A DNA stretch of 46,638 nt from an uncultured Coriobacteriales bacterium (GCA_902464015.1 CABQHM010000026.1:1-46638); one strand, 5' to 3'; numbered from the stretch's first letter, positions 8,549 to 18,133 are shown. A program made the numbers and translations. The notes: generated by a model from the letters alone, not told the origin.

Positions 8549-9208
8549 CTACGCTGCGTACTGGGCGATGAAGCCCTTTACCAGCAGGGCGACGCCGCGG
8601 AAAAGCGCGGTGTTGCCGTTCTCGCACACCTTGTCGGCCCATTGGGGACCCCAGGTGGAGAGGTGCTGGCGCATGAAGGAAGCCTTCGCCACCATGCAGC
8701 GGTCCTTCTCCGCCGAGTCACCGGCATCGAGGGCGTCGGCTGCCTTCTCGCAGAGGACTGCCATGAACTCGGTCTCGTAGCAGATGTGGTCGTCGGGGTC
8801 GTGGTGCAGGTTGTCGATCTCGAGGCCAAAGGTCAGGTACGCCTTGCGCACCTCAAGGGTCTCCTCCTGAAACACGAGGCCTTCGTGCTCGGGGGACCAC
8901 ACAGACTCCCAGGGCGACGCCTTGGGCTTGAACGGTCCCACGAACAGGTTCATGTAGTCGTTGTAGGCGTCGTCGAACGAGTCCTCGCCAAACGCGGCGC
9001 ACCAGCCGGCGAGCTGGGCCATGCCCTCGGCCACAGCGGGCTGCTCGGGGGCGAAGGGGCAGGGCTCCTCGAAGATGCCGGCACCGGCAAAGCCTGCCAG
9101 CCACTCCTTGTCGGGCATGACGCGCAGCAGGTTCGCCACCAGCCTCCAGGCCGCGGCCTCTTCGCGGAGCTCCTCGGAAGTCGCGGTTTCGATATCGATG
9201 CTAGACAT
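8549..9208 (-). CDS. TorD/DmsD-like molybdoenzyme maturation chaperone
   Basis: A 219-residue helical cytoplasmic protein of the TorD family, last gene of a three-gene operon read right to left (12498 to 8549). The family region appears as D-D-H-I-C-Y-E-T-E-F-M near residues 140-150. It shares overall pattern with the chaperone at 4182-4853, so the two operons look like old duplicates, each keeping its own chaperone. AGAAAGG precedes the start. The 92 bp gap after the ferredoxin subunit is GC-rich and shows no clear terminator. It probably proofreads export of the catalytic subunit at 9853-12498. Confidence 0.85.
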   Translation of the reverse strand: MSSIDIETATSEELREEAAAWRLVANLLRVMPDKEWLAGFAGAGIFEEPCPFAPEQPAVAEGMAQLAGWCAAFGEDSFDDAYNDYMNLFVGPFKPKASPWESVWSPEHEGLVFQEETLEVRKAYLTFGLEIDNLHHDPDDHICYETEFMAVLCEKAADALDAGDSAEKDRCMVAKASFMRQHLSTWGPQWADKVCENGNTALFRGVALLVKGFIAQYAA

Positions 9209-9300
9209 GGCGTTCCTTTCTGGGTGGTCGGCGAGGGCACCGCCCCGAGGTGGTTTTCCGCGCCCGAGGCGGCGCTTGGATCAAAGCTTATGCTGTGGAC

Positions 9301-9849
9301 TTACGCCATCTCGGGCTTGGGGAGGATGAAGGCGTTGGGGCCGGTGAGCTCCGAAGAGGGCAGCACGGGGATGTCGCGGGTGGCGCCGGGCATGGCGGCC
9401 ATCTCCTCGACGGGGCCCCACTTGAGGGCGCGGGTGGAGCAGGCACCGGCGCAGGCGGGCTGCATGCCGTTCTCGAGCCACTGGATGCAGCTGTCGCACT
9501 TGCGGGTCTTGCCCTCGTCGGCAAAGTACACGGGCTGGCCGTAGGGGCAGGCCTCGACGCAGGCCTGGCAGCCGATGCAGGCCTCGTGGTCCTGGACCAC
9601 GGCGCCGTACTTGTCCTCCTTGACGATGGCGCCCACGGGGCAAGCGGCGACGCAGGCGGGGTTGTCGCACTGGTTGCAGCCGTTGGTCAGGGTGGCGGAC
9701 CACACTGCGGGGAAGAGGCCTCCCTCGTAGTCGGTGGTACGGCGGAAGAAGGTGCCGATGGGCAGCTCGTTCTTGTCCTTGCACGCGACCTCGCAGCACT
9801 TGCAGCCGGTGCAGTCGTTCATGTTGAAGTAGAAAGCCATCTGGGCCAT
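9301..9849 (-). CDS. Four-cluster 4Fe-4S ferredoxin subunit (DmsB-like)
   Basis: A 182-residue protein with the same four-cluster layout as the one at 3392-4030 but about 30 residues shorter, mostly at the C-terminus: C-T-G-C-K-C-C..C-K-D-K-N, C-N-Q-C..C-P-V-G, C-I-G-C-Q-A-C..C-P-Y-G, and C-D-S-C with a long spacer to C-A-G-A-C. The start is three bases after the stop of the catalytic-subunit gene and uses GAAGGAGG located inside that gene's end, so the two are translationally linked. It should pass electrons to the molybdenum subunit. No membrane anchor gene is present. Confidence 0.9.
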   Translation of the reverse strand: MAQMAFYFNMNDCTGCKCCEVACKDKNELPIGTFFRRTTDYEGGLFPAVWSATLTNGCNQCDNPACVAACPVGAIVKEDKYGAVVQDHEACIGCQACVEACPYGQPVYFADEGKTRKCDSCIQWLENGMQPACAGACSTRALKWGPVEEMAAMPGATRDIPVLPSSELTGPNAFILPKPEMA

Positions 9850-9852
9850 GGT

Positions 9853-12498
9853 CTATGCCTCCTTCTCGACATCGATGACGCGCTGGGGCCACAGGCAGTC
9901 GGCGGGCAGGGGCTCGCCGTCCCACTTCTCGACCTTGCAGATGCAGCTGTTCCAGGCCTGGATGCCCGAGCCGCTCCTCAGGTCGCCGATGAGGTAGTTG
10001 CAGGCGCCGGCGTGGTCGATGCCGGTCTCCTCGTCGATCTCGGGCCAGGTGGCCTCGTCCAGCTTGAGGACGCCGGGCATGATGCGCTCGGTGGCGTCGA
10101 CGTTGCGCAGGCACTTGCCCCACTTGGAGGTGATGAGCACGGTGTCGCCGTTCTGAATACCCAGCTCGGCGGCGTCGCGGGCGTTCATCTGCAGGTTGTT
10201 GGGGCCGGCCTCGCGGATCTGGGGCACGTTGTCGAAGGAGGAGTGCACGGTGCGCAGGCAGTGCAGGGTGACCAGCTGGAAGGGATACTCGCCCTTCTCC
10301 TTGGTCTCCCAGTCGGCCAGGGTCTCCTCGTAGCCCTCCTGGGGCACCTGGTACTCGGCGATGGGGCTCTTGGTGTCGAAGCCCACGGCGTCAACCCAGT
10401 TGGAGAGGCTCTGGCAGTAGATCTCGAGCTTGCCGGAGGGAGTGAGACGGGGGTTGGCCTCGGGATCCTCGATGTACTCCTTGAGGGCGGTGTAGCCGTA
10501 GTTGTCGCCCTCGTGGCGGTCGACGCGGACGTAGCCGTCCTTGAGGAACTGCTCGTAGTCGAACTTGCCCTCCTGGGGCTCGGCCTCAAGGCCGGGGAAG
10601 TGCTTGTCGAGGTCGTCCTGGGTCAGGGTGAACAGCGGGACCTTGGTCACGCCGTCCTCCTCGGTGAACGTGGCGCCCTTGATGCGGTTCAAGCCTTGCT
10701 GCTCGAGGGTGACGGGGTTGATGACCTCGGGGTCGATGCCCATGCGGATGCCCAGCTGCTCATCGAGCCAGGCGTCGGTGCGGCACTCGAACATGGGCTC
10801 GGTGATCTGCTCGGCGGCCAGCATGGTCTCGCGGTTGGTCTTGGTGTAGGCCAGGGTCTCGCCGGTCTCTTCCCAACGGGTGCACACGGGGAACACGATG
10901 TCGGCGTAGCGGCAGTTGGTGTTCATGTGGTAGCCGGAAGCCACGACGAAGTCGACCTTGCGGTGAGCCTCGATGCCCTTGGCGGTGGCGGGGGACTGGT
11001 TGAGGGTCGAGCCGCGGCCGATGTGGTTGATCAGGTGGATGTCGATGGGCAGCACGCCGCGGACGCCCGCGTGGTACTGGCCGGTGAGGACGGCCTCCCA
11101 GATCTCGGAGTGGTTGATGGTCGACCAGTCGGAGTCGTCAAAGGGGTCGATGGTGTAGTAGCAGTAGGGGCTCACGGGGTTGGGGATCGCGGGCACGCCG
11201 TTGCTGCCGGCGTTGATGAGCCAGGGGCCGTTGCCGCAGGAGCCGACGTTGGAGGTCACGATGTGGCCGACCATGGCGCCCTTGGTGCCCACGTTGCCGG
11301 TCATCCAGCCGACGGTCAGGAAGGCCTGGGCAAACTGGTCGCCGCGGGAGGTGCGGGAAGGTGCGCGGGAGCAGGTCATGGCCATGGGCTTGACGGAGCA
11401 CATCTCGCGGGCGAGGCCCTTGATGGTCTCGACGTCCACGCCGCAGATCTCGCTGGCCCACTCGGGGGTCTTGGGGATGCCGTCGTAGGCGCCTAGGACG
11501 TAGTCCTTGAAGTTCTCGTCGGTCGTGGCGTCCTCGGGCATGTGGTCGGCGTCAAAGCCGACGCAGTACTTGTCCAGGAACTCCTGGTCGTAGATGCCCT
11601 CGTCGATCATGGTGTAGGCGAGGCCCAGCAGCATCGCGGCGTCGGTGGCGGGGCGGATGCCGATGAACTCGTCCGCCAGGACCTTGGCGGTGTCGTGGTA
11701 GATGGGGTCGATGACGATAATCTTGGCGCCGCGGCGCTTTGCCTCGAGAAGGTTGAGGATGGGGTTGCCCTGGCTCGACCACACGGGGTTGTGGCCCCAC
11801 AGAATGATGAGCTTGGACTCGAGGAACTCGTAGCGGTCGGAGAGGGTCAGGGCGTGACGGGGCCAGCCGCCGCCGACCATGTGCTGGGAAGTCCAGTAGA
11901 AACCGCCGGAGGACCAGCAGCTCCAGAAGGTGGTGGAACCGCCGATGGCGTTGAAGAAGCGGCCGGGGCCGGAGCGCTCGGAGGAGAGGATGGCCTTGTT
12001 GCCGTACTCGTCGACGATGCGCTTGATCTCGGCTGCCGCCATGTCGAGGGCCTCGTCCCAGTCCATGCGCACCCACTCGTCGCAGCCGCGCAGCGACTTG
12101 TCGCCGCCGCCGGGCTCCCAGTGCTTACGACGGATCGGGTACTTCAGACGGTCTTCGCCAAAGACCAGCTTGCGCATGGAGCGGCCGCGGTAGCAGCCGC
12201 GCTGCTGGGGCGCGTCGTAGGTGTCGTCGCCCGAAATGTCGGTGCGCTGGCACAGGACGATGCCGTCCTCGACGTAGGCCTGGTTGACGCAGTTGCCGCC
12301 GCAGTCGAACCAGCAGGCAGCGTTCTTCCACTCGCCGGTCATGGGCTTGGTGGCAACCTCGCTCGCAGGCTCGTCGGCGAGGGCCCTGGTGCTCTCCACC
12401 AGGCCACCGGCCGCCGCGATGGAGGCGGCCGCAGCCGCCCACTTCACGAACGTGCGCCTGCCGATGCCTGCCGAAGGAACGTTGCTGTCCGAACTCAT
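9853..12498 (-). CDS. Tat-exported molybdopterin oxidoreductase, catalytic subunit (DMSO reductase family)
   Basis: An 881-residue protein from the ATG at 12498, preceded by AAGGGGAG; an ATG five codons earlier lacks such a site. G-R-R-T-F-V-K (residues 13-19) and the following Ala-rich stretch form a Tat signal. Cys62, Cys66, Cys70 and Cys102 fit the N-terminal 4Fe-4S site, with spacing C-x3-C-x3-C instead of the C-x4-C-x3-C of the paralogue at 704-3376. The rest is the molybdopterin-dinucleotide scaffold ending in the C-terminal barrel. The two paralogues align over most of their length but differ near the expected metal-ligand region (residues 175-215 here are rich in Trp, Ser and Gly), so a different substrate is plausible. 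First gene of the operon; the divergent LuxR gene at 12732 is the candidate regulator. Confidence 0.9.
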   Translation of the reverse strand: MSSDSNVPSAGIGRRTFVKWAAAAASIAAAGGLVESTRALADEPASEVATKPMTGEWKNAACWFDCGGNCVNQAYVEDGIVLCQRTDISGDDTYDAPQQRGCYRGRSMRKLVFGEDRLKYPIRRKHWEPGGGDKSLRGCDEWVRMDWDEALDMAAAEIKRIVDEYGNKAILSSERSGPGRFFNAIGGSTTFWSCWSSGGFYWTSQHMVGGGWPRHALTLSDRYEFLESKLIILWGHNPVWSSQGNPILNLLEAKRRGAKIIVIDPIYHDTAKVLADEFIGIRPATDAAMLLGLAYTMIDEGIYDQEFLDKYCVGFDADHMPEDATTDENFKDYVLGAYDGIPKTPEWASEICGVDVETIKGLAREMCSVKPMAMTCSRAPSRTSRGDQFAQAFLTVGWMTGNVGTKGAMVGHIVTSNVGSCGNGPWLINAGSNGVPAIPNPVSPYCYYTIDPFDDSDWSTINHSEIWEAVLTGQYHAGVRGVLPIDIHLINHIGRGSTLNQSPATAKGIEAHRKVDFVVASGYHMNTNCRYADIVFPVCTRWEETGETLAYTKTNRETMLAAEQITEPMFECRTDAWLDEQLGIRMGIDPEVINPVTLEQQGLNRIKGATFTEEDGVTKVPLFTLTQDDLDKHFPGLEAEPQEGKFDYEQFLKDGYVRVDRHEGDNYGYTALKEYIEDPEANPRLTPSGKLEIYCQSLSNWVDAVGFDTKSPIAEYQVPQEGYEETLADWETKEKGEYPFQLVTLHCLRTVHSSFDNVPQIREAGPNNLQMNARDAAELGIQNGDTVLITSKWGKCLRNVDATERIMPGVLKLDEATWPEIDEETGIDHAGACNYLIGDLRSGSGIQAWNSCICKVEKWDGEPLPADCLWPQRVIDVEKEA

Positions 12499-12731
12499 AA
12501 GCTCCCCTTCCATCCCGTACGGAGTATGTCTCTGCCGGCGTTTTGGCTCACGTCGACAGAGACAATGTTGCCCTGTTGCGACACACGCACCATGAATAGA
12601 ACGACCGAACCTTGTAACTAAAACGATCTAAATCACGTTTTCCCAGGTAGCTTCGTTTTTCATTCCTTGCGCGTTCAAGTATCATCATCCGCATGGTTTC
12701 TAATCGAAAAGAGCTGGCTTAAGGGGGGCAT

Positions 12732-14242
12732 ATGAACGAACCGGCCGCTTCGTCTTCTCCGATTGCGGTTTTCGCAATCGGTTTTGCCTTTATGCGTGCC
12801 TGGGGCCTCACCTACCTCGGCAACAACGGGGTGAGGTTTCCCCTCGAAACAATGGCCGACATCCGCTGCTCGCATTCGCTCCAACACTACTCACTTCGCT
12901 CGGCCTACTCGCATGGTTTGCAAACCAGGGGTCGATTGACATTCTTAGCCGCAACTCCATAATCGTGGGCGGTACGCTCACCTGTGCAAGCGGGCTCCTC
13001 ATGTCCATGGGAGTCGACCTGTTCTTCACCGCCGAAATCATAGGCGGCGTGGGCTATGCGCTACTCCTGCTCCAATGGGGCGTCGTCAGCAGCTATGTAT
13101 CGTTTCGGCGCCTGACCAGCTCTCTCATGGCCGGGCTTCCCGTGGCGGGGCTTGTATGCGTCGTTCTTTGCTTCGTTCCCACACCCGCTCTTCCCGTGGT
13201 CTTCTCGCTTTTCGGTCCCGCCTCATCATGGTGCATCGCTCGCATGGCTTCTCGACTGCAGCGCGATAACAATCCAGAGATCAATCTGTCCACTGGCGAA
13301 AACGCCACCGCAAGCAACGACCGGACTTGGAATGCGTCCGGCAGGAAACTCCTCGCCCGTATGGTCATAGCCCTTTTCCTGCTCGAGCTAGTAGGCCGAA
13401 GCACCCTCATGCTGTCGGGCGAATTCGCGGTACGAGTAGTTGGGGCTCCTTCGTACAGCTTCGCCCTGGCACGCTTTGCGGGAACCCTTGGCGCCGCGCT
13501 CCTCTACACCGTTTTCGTCGCTAGGTCCAAGCGTCCCCTTCGCATCGTGTACCTTCTCACGCCGGTACTTCTCATTGCATCGTGCCTCTTTATCATCTTC
13601 GGGCAATTGGGCCTGTCGCATATTACCTACTCTCTCGCGTTCAGCGCAGGTGCCTGGCTTGAAACCGCATTCTGGCTGTTCTTTAGCCACTCATTTAGAA
13701 AAATCGGCAGGAGCCCCGTCTACGTCTGGGCATGGGGGCGAGGGGCGTTCTGGTTTTCAACCCTTGCTGGCGTCGTGCTCTGGACTCTTCAGTCAACCCT
13801 GTTTGAAAACGGGGTGATCTACAACGGCGACGCCCTAACCACCCTAATCGTGCTCCTCGCCCTTGTGGCAATGTTCACATACACAGTTGTTCTACCTGAA
13901 AGCGCCGTCGCCTCCCTGGGCATAATGAGGGACCGCGACATGGACGACCCTGCAGTTCAGAGCGACTTCGACGAGATTGCCAGGATTCTTGCCACGGAAG
14001 CCAAGTTGTCCCCACGAGAGACCGAGGTATTCCTCCTGCTGGCCCATGGGCGCGACACGTCGTTCATCCAGGACAAGCTCATCATTTCCCGGGGAACCGT
14101 CTGCTCTCACCGAGACAGGATTTACCGCAAGCTCGGGGTGCATTCGAAACGGGAATTGATTGACCTTGTCGATGGCGCGCTGCGCAACCGAGCATCGCGC
14201 GCACAGCCCGCACGCCCGTTAGAAGCGACGCTTGGGGAATAG
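12732..14242 (+). pseudogene. Membrane LuxR-type regulator interrupted by a -1 frameshift
   Basis: The first reading frame starts at ATG 12732 with an excellent AAGGGGGG site at 12721-12728 and encodes the expected first membrane segment (F-A-I-G-F-A-F-M-R-A-W-G-L). Near 12866 the homologous sequence continues in the -1 frame: after A-D-I-R it becomes L-L-A-F-A-P-T-L-L-T-S-L-G-L-L-A-W-F and runs on unbroken to 14242, with about ten more membrane segments and a LuxR HTH (L-S-P-R-E-T-E-V-F-L-L-L, then V-C-S-H-R-D-R-I-Y-R-K). One missing base at 12864-12868 explains it. It may be a real mutation, phase variation or an assembly error; no slippery heptamer is visible. Divergent from the reductase operon ending its promoter side at 12498, which it would be expected to control. 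Confidence 0.8.
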
Positions 14243-14688
14243 ACTGCTGATGGGTCAAGGCGTGACGCCCTCAGCAACACCCAGGGCGTGCTCTTGCATC
14301 TCAAGGTCCCCTCTTCCTGCGCGCGGTACCGCGTACCACTGGTTTGCTCGGCAGCGCCCAGCTTATATCCCAGAAGCCCGCGGCCGACAGGTTGGGGCCC
14401 TGTTTTTCGGTTTTGGGACGCTAGGTGCGGGGCATATCGTCTGCACCGTTTCGGACAGACGTCTTCATCCACTCGCACCATAGAACGCAACGGGCCCCCC
14501 GAGCCCAGCACCTACCTGCGCGCCCTCCGCGAACCCGTTGCGTCTATCCATCCGATAAACGGCCGCGCCCGCGCGCCTCCATCCGCCGGCGCCGAGAACG
14601 ACCCGGGCTGCGGTGTCCTGCCGCTCTGTCACAAATCGCGCCGAATCGTGACGAGGGCACGCCTGCCCCCCGTTGTCGCGAAACAGAC
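14243..14688. other. Intergenic stretch between convergent LuxR genes
   Basis: No gene is supported in these 446 bases. A small hairpin (14265-14271 with 14283-14289) lies shortly after the stop at 14242 and may be a weak terminator. The remainder has no codon-usage signal matching the neighbours in any frame and no repeat I could recognise. Confidence 0.5.
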
Positions 14689-16122
14689 TTATTCCTGCTG
14701 CGTCTCAGATTCACCCGCCGCGCAGGCCTCTTCTACCAGGGCGTGAAACTCCCTCGCAGAGTGAACGTCCATCTTGGCGTAGATATTCCGGATATGGGTC
14801 CGAACCGTCGCCACGCTTACGACAAGCGACTCGGCAATCTCCTCGGCCGACTCCCGCTTTGCCAGAAGCCTAAAGATATCCGTTTCTCGAGAAGTGAGGG
14901 AGTACAACCGAACGGTCTTTTCCAAAACCGCCTTTCCTTCGTCGGAGGGGACTTCGGGCGTGCGTTCGAGTGATGTGCCCAGGCCGGAACGCGACAACAG
15001 ACCCAGGAGAATCACCGCCATAGCCGCCAACGCGATGCCAACGATGGCGGCGAAGGCGTGTCGGGGAGCGATGCACATCAGTCCGGCGGCGCAGGTTGTT
15101 CCCAATGCGCACGAGAGAAAGGCGAGGGCGCCGCAGTCTTCTCTGCCCAGAAGCGCCGGCAGCGAAAAAGCCGTGAGAATGAGTGAGACCTGAACGACGT
15201 TGATGAGGGAAACAGAAGCCAGTATAAGGCCGGGCTCTCCCGTGCCAGACATAAAAAGCGCACCCAAAAGCGAGAAGGAGACTACGAGGGCATATGCGGC
15301 ACCCGCAGCCATGCCCGAGAACGCAGTCCCGAGGGCCAGGGCGGCGGCTCCGCTGGCGAGCATGCCCGCCGTGCTGGCGAACTGCGATGCGACGCTGGCG
15401 GCCGACGAGGACCCCGTCCATCCCACCGTTGCATAGGCAAGGCAAAAGCGCACGAGGAAAAGGCAGACAAGAACGGGGATGAGCATATCCATGGAGACGA
15501 GAGGAGTCCTCGCGGACGCGTCATGGATCGAGGCAAAACCGCTGCGCGAGGTGTTGTACTCGACGAAGAGAAAAAGCCCCCCGACGGCAAGGATCGGAAG
15601 CATTGCGACCACACCGAGCTCGAACTCCGACTTGACGGTCCCCAGGCACAAGGTTGTCAGGGATGCGACGGCACCAGCGAGGGCGAATACAACCGCCGAC
15701 CTTCTGGGCCCGTATGGGCGAAGCGTCTCCGCCCATATCAGCAAAACGACGTCGGAGCAGACGAGGGGGACCGTCTCGGAGGCGACCGCGGCGGGGAGAC
15801 CAGCATCCGCGGGAAGCAGGGAAATCGACACAAGGGCGGCGGAAGAGGCGGCCGCCGTGACCAGCGCGACAGCCGGGTGCTTCGAGAGCCGAAAGCCAGG
15901 CCGCAGTCGGTAGGCGAGCGCAAGGGCGAGCAGGCAGGCCGACAGGATTATGCCGTTCAGCGCCATGGTCGTGACGCTCGGGAACGTCTGGGCCGACACC
16001 TGGAGCCGCACCATGCGGGCGGTGACCGACATCCCAAGACCAAAGGCCGCGATGGCGATGCCAGGGGTCTCTCTCACGACATCGGCGAACGCCACTCTCG
16101 TTCTGTTCAGCAAGTCCAGCAC
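14689..16122 (-). CDS. Polytopic membrane protein with C-terminal LuxR-type HTH (transcription regulator)
   Basis: A 477-residue protein with about 12 hydrophobic segments in residues 20-385 and a LuxR HTH in the last 70 residues (L-T-S-R-E-T-D-I-F-R-L-L-A, then V-A-T-V-R-T-H-I-R-N-I-Y-A-K). The proposed start is GTG 16122 with a weak GAGACGAG just ahead; a slightly different start cannot be excluded. It diverges from the flavoprotein gene at 16271-17926, and the shared 148 bp promoter contains repeats suited to regulator binding, so that flavoprotein is the probable target. Same architecture as the genes at 6971, 12732, 19125 and 43913, with little residue identity in the membrane part. Confidence 0.83.
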   Translation of the reverse strand: MLDLLNRTRVAFADVVRETPGIAIAAFGLGMSVTARMVRLQVSAQTFPSVTTMALNGIILSACLLALALAYRLRPGFRLSKHPAVALVTAAASSAALVSISLLPADAGLPAAVASETVPLVCSDVVLLIWAETLRPYGPRRSAVVFALAGAVASLTTLCLGTVKSEFELGVVAMLPILAVGGLFLFVEYNTSRSGFASIHDASARTPLVSMDMLIPVLVCLFLVRFCLAYATVGWTGSSSAASVASQFASTAGMLASGAAALALGTAFSGMAAGAAYALVVSFSLLGALFMSGTGEPGLILASVSLINVVQVSLILTAFSLPALLGREDCGALAFLSCALGTTCAAGLMCIAPRHAFAAIVGIALAAMAVILLGLLSRSGLGTSLERTPEVPSDEGKAVLEKTVRLYSLTSRETDIFRLLAKRESAEEIAESLVVSVATVRTHIRNIYAKMDVHSAREFHALVEEACAAGESETQQE

Positions 16123-16149
16123 CTCGTCTCGTTTTCCCAGGCAGTCGGC

Positions 16150-16215
16150 TCATCATATTACTCATCAACGAGTTCATCAACTTTTAGGTACGTTCCTGGA
16201 GTCTCTCGAGCGTAC
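16150..16215. promoter_or_regulatory. Candidate operator: three TCATCA repeats and a GTACGTTC/GAGCGTAC dyad
   Basis: TCATCA occurs at 16150, 16162 and 16174, exactly 12 bp apart. Next to it, GTACGTTC (16188-16195) and GAGCGTAC (16208-16215) form an imperfect 8-bp dyad (7 of 8 complementary, 12-bp spacer). Both lie in the 148 bp between the divergent LuxR gene (start 16122) and flavoprotein gene (start 16271). Direct repeats at about one helical turn and a dyad in a divergent promoter fit binding by a dimeric HTH regulator; the link to this LuxR protein is inference. Confidence 0.4.
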
Positions 16216-16270
16216 GGTCTGGCCAAGCCCGGTTCCATTCGGCCGGAAAAATCACGGATAGGAGTCAGCC

Positions 16271-17926
16271 ATGGAAATGAACCGCAGGGGCTTCGTAACC
16301 GGTACCGTCGCGGCGGCAGGCGTCGCAGCCATAGGCGGCATCGCCGTCGCCGCAGCCGACGAGGCCACGTTCGACGCCGCCGCCGCCTTCACCCCCGAGG
16401 CCGGCCACGCCTGGGAAATCGTCCCCGAGGACGTCCCCGCCGAACTCATCACCGAGGTCGTCGACGCCGACATCGTCGTGGTGGGCGCCGGCGCCGCAGG
16501 CGTCGCGACGGCCCACGCCGCCGCCGAGGCGGGCGCTAAGGTCGTCCTGGTGGAGCGCGCCGAGGAGTACAGCGCCCGCGGCCACGACATCGGCGGCTTC
16601 AACTCCAAGTTCCAGGTGGAAAACGGCTACGAGATGGACAAGCTGGAGCTCCTGAAGGCCTGGTCCGAGATCACGATGAACAAGACCAACCTGGGCCTCT
16701 TCAACCTGTGGCTGAACAACTCCGGCGCCGTCATGGACTACTACGTGGACCGCATGGCCGCCGAGGGCATCGAGTGCAAGCTGGGCGCCCAGGGCGCGAC
16801 AGTCGACTCCGCCAACCCCTGCGAACGCGAGTTCCTCACCACCCACTGCTTCGGCGTGGGCCAGAAGGACGAGAACGGCGAATACATTATGCACAAGTTC
16901 GTACGTTACCTCGCAGGCTGGGCCGCCGGTGAGGGCGTGGACTTCCGCTACAACACCCGCGCCGTGCGCCTGGTCAAGACCGACGGCCGTGTGACCGGCG
17001 TCGTGGGACAGACCGTCGACGGTGCATACGTCCAGTTCAACGGCGCGAGCGGCGTCGTCCTGGCCACCGGCGACATCGGCGGCAACGACGACATGCTCAA
17101 AATGTGGGCCCCCGCCTCGTACGACTGCCCCTTCAAGACCTACATCCCCTACGGCTGCAACACCGGAGACGGCCTCTGCCTGGGCATGTGGGCGGGTGCT
17201 GGCCACCAGAAGACCAACGCCGCCGCGATGATGCTCCCCACCAGCGCCGCCCAAGGCGGCCCCCTCTTCAACGACGGCGGCAACCTGTGCTGGCTGGCCA
17301 TCAACGCCAACGGCGAGCGCTTCACCCGCGAGGATGTGAACGGCTCCATGCAGTCCTTCGCCATCGCCAAGCAGCCCGGCGGCGTGGCCTACTCCGTCTT
17401 TGACGGCAACTACGCCGAGGACCTGCTGTGCCACAAGCCCGATGGCCTCGACCGCTCCAGGAAGCCCTACATCACCGAGACCTTCGACGAGGAGCTGCAG
17501 GAGGAGGTGGACGACTACATCCTCTTCCGCGGCGACACCGTCGAGGAGCTGGCTGAGAAGATGGGCTGCGATCCCGCCGTCCTGAAGGCCACCTTCGACC
17601 GCTACAACGAGCTGTGCGACATGGGCTTCGACGAGGACTTCGGTAAGGACCCCTCCAAGCTGACCAAGGTCGACCAGCCCCCGTTCTACGCCTCCCGCAT
17701 CCGCTGCGGCATGCTCGTGACCATCTACGGCCTGAACTGCGACGCCCACTCCCGCGTGTGCGACGAGAAGGACGTTCCCCTGCCCGGCCTGTACGCCGTC
17801 GGCAACGTCCAGGGCAACTTCTTCACCGACTCCTACCCCATCCTCATCCCCGGTATCAGCCACGGCCGCGGCGTCACCATCGGCCGCATCCTGGGCCAAG
17901 CCCTCGCGAAGGGCGAGGAGCTGTAG
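16271..17926 (+). CDS. Secreted FAD flavoprotein reductase (fumarate reductase superfamily)
   Basis: A 551-residue protein. N-terminal Tat-like signal (M-N-R-R-G-F-V-T, residues 3-10) with an Ala/Gly/Ile stretch, then a FAD Rossmann fold (G-A-G-A-A-G at 72-77). L-Y-A-V-G-N-V near residue 500 and G-I-S-H-G-R-G-V-T-I-G-R before the end are the C-terminal FAD contacts. It lacks the classical H-x-T-M-G-G and also lacks an FMN-binding domain, so it must receive electrons from a separate partner such as a cytochrome or a flavinylated protein. The start has ATAGGAG upstream. The truncated protein at 46190-46528 belongs to the same subtype (shared pattern P-G-L-[YF]-x-V-G-x-x-x-G). Likely regulated by the divergent LuxR gene at 14689-16122. 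Confidence 0.87.
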   Translation: MEMNRRGFVTGTVAAAGVAAIGGIAVAAADEATFDAAAAFTPEAGHAWEIVPEDVPAELITEVVDADIVVVGAGAAGVATAHAAAEAGAKVVLVERAEEYSARGHDIGGFNSKFQVENGYEMDKLELLKAWSEITMNKTNLGLFNLWLNNSGAVMDYYVDRMAAEGIECKLGAQGATVDSANPCEREFLTTHCFGVGQKDENGEYIMHKFVRYLAGWAAGEGVDFRYNTRAVRLVKTDGRVTGVVGQTVDGAYVQFNGASGVVLATGDIGGNDDMLKMWAPASYDCPFKTYIPYGCNTGDGLCLGMWAGAGHQKTNAAAMMLPTSAAQGGPLFNDGGNLCWLAINANGERFTREDVNGSMQSFAIAKQPGGVAYSVFDGNYAEDLLCHKPDGLDRSRKPYITETFDEELQEEVDDYILFRGDTVEELAEKMGCDPAVLKATFDRYNELCDMGFDEDFGKDPSKLTKVDQPPFYASRIRCGMLVTIYGLNCDAHSRVCDEKDVPLPGLYAVGNVQGNFFTDSYPILIPGISHGRGVTIGRILGQALAKGEEL

Positions 17927-17974
17927 TCCCAACAGCCATAGAGGCTTGGGGCAGATAACGTTCGTTTCCCGGCA

Positions 17975-18016
17975 GGCCTGGGCGCCGTGCCCAAACGAAG
18001 GCATAGCGCCCAGGCC
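17975..18016 (+). terminator. Hairpin after the flavoprotein gene, first of two
   Basis: GGCCTGGGCGC (17975-17985) pairs perfectly with GCGCCCAGGCC (18006-18016) across a 20-nt loop, 48 bp after the stop codon. There is no U-tract behind it, so it may work together with the second hairpin at 18039-18084 or protect the 3' end of the message. Confidence 0.5.
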
Positions 18017-18038
18017 GTTAACCGGGGCGGATAAGCAG

Positions 18039-18084
18039 CGGGTTCTCGGAACACATGGCATACGCCACCACCTCCGAGAACCCG
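18039..18084 (+). terminator. Hairpin after the flavoprotein gene, second of two, with T-rich tail
   Basis: CGGGTTCTCGG (18039-18049) pairs perfectly with CCGAGAACCCG (18074-18084) across a 24-nt loop and is followed by TTTCGTTTATT, a usable U-rich tail. Probably the main terminator of the flavoprotein gene at 16271-17926. Confidence 0.6.
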
Positions 18085-18133
18085 TTTCGTTTATTCGCCC
18101 GAAATACGGCGGGCCCTCGGAACAAATCGTTCT

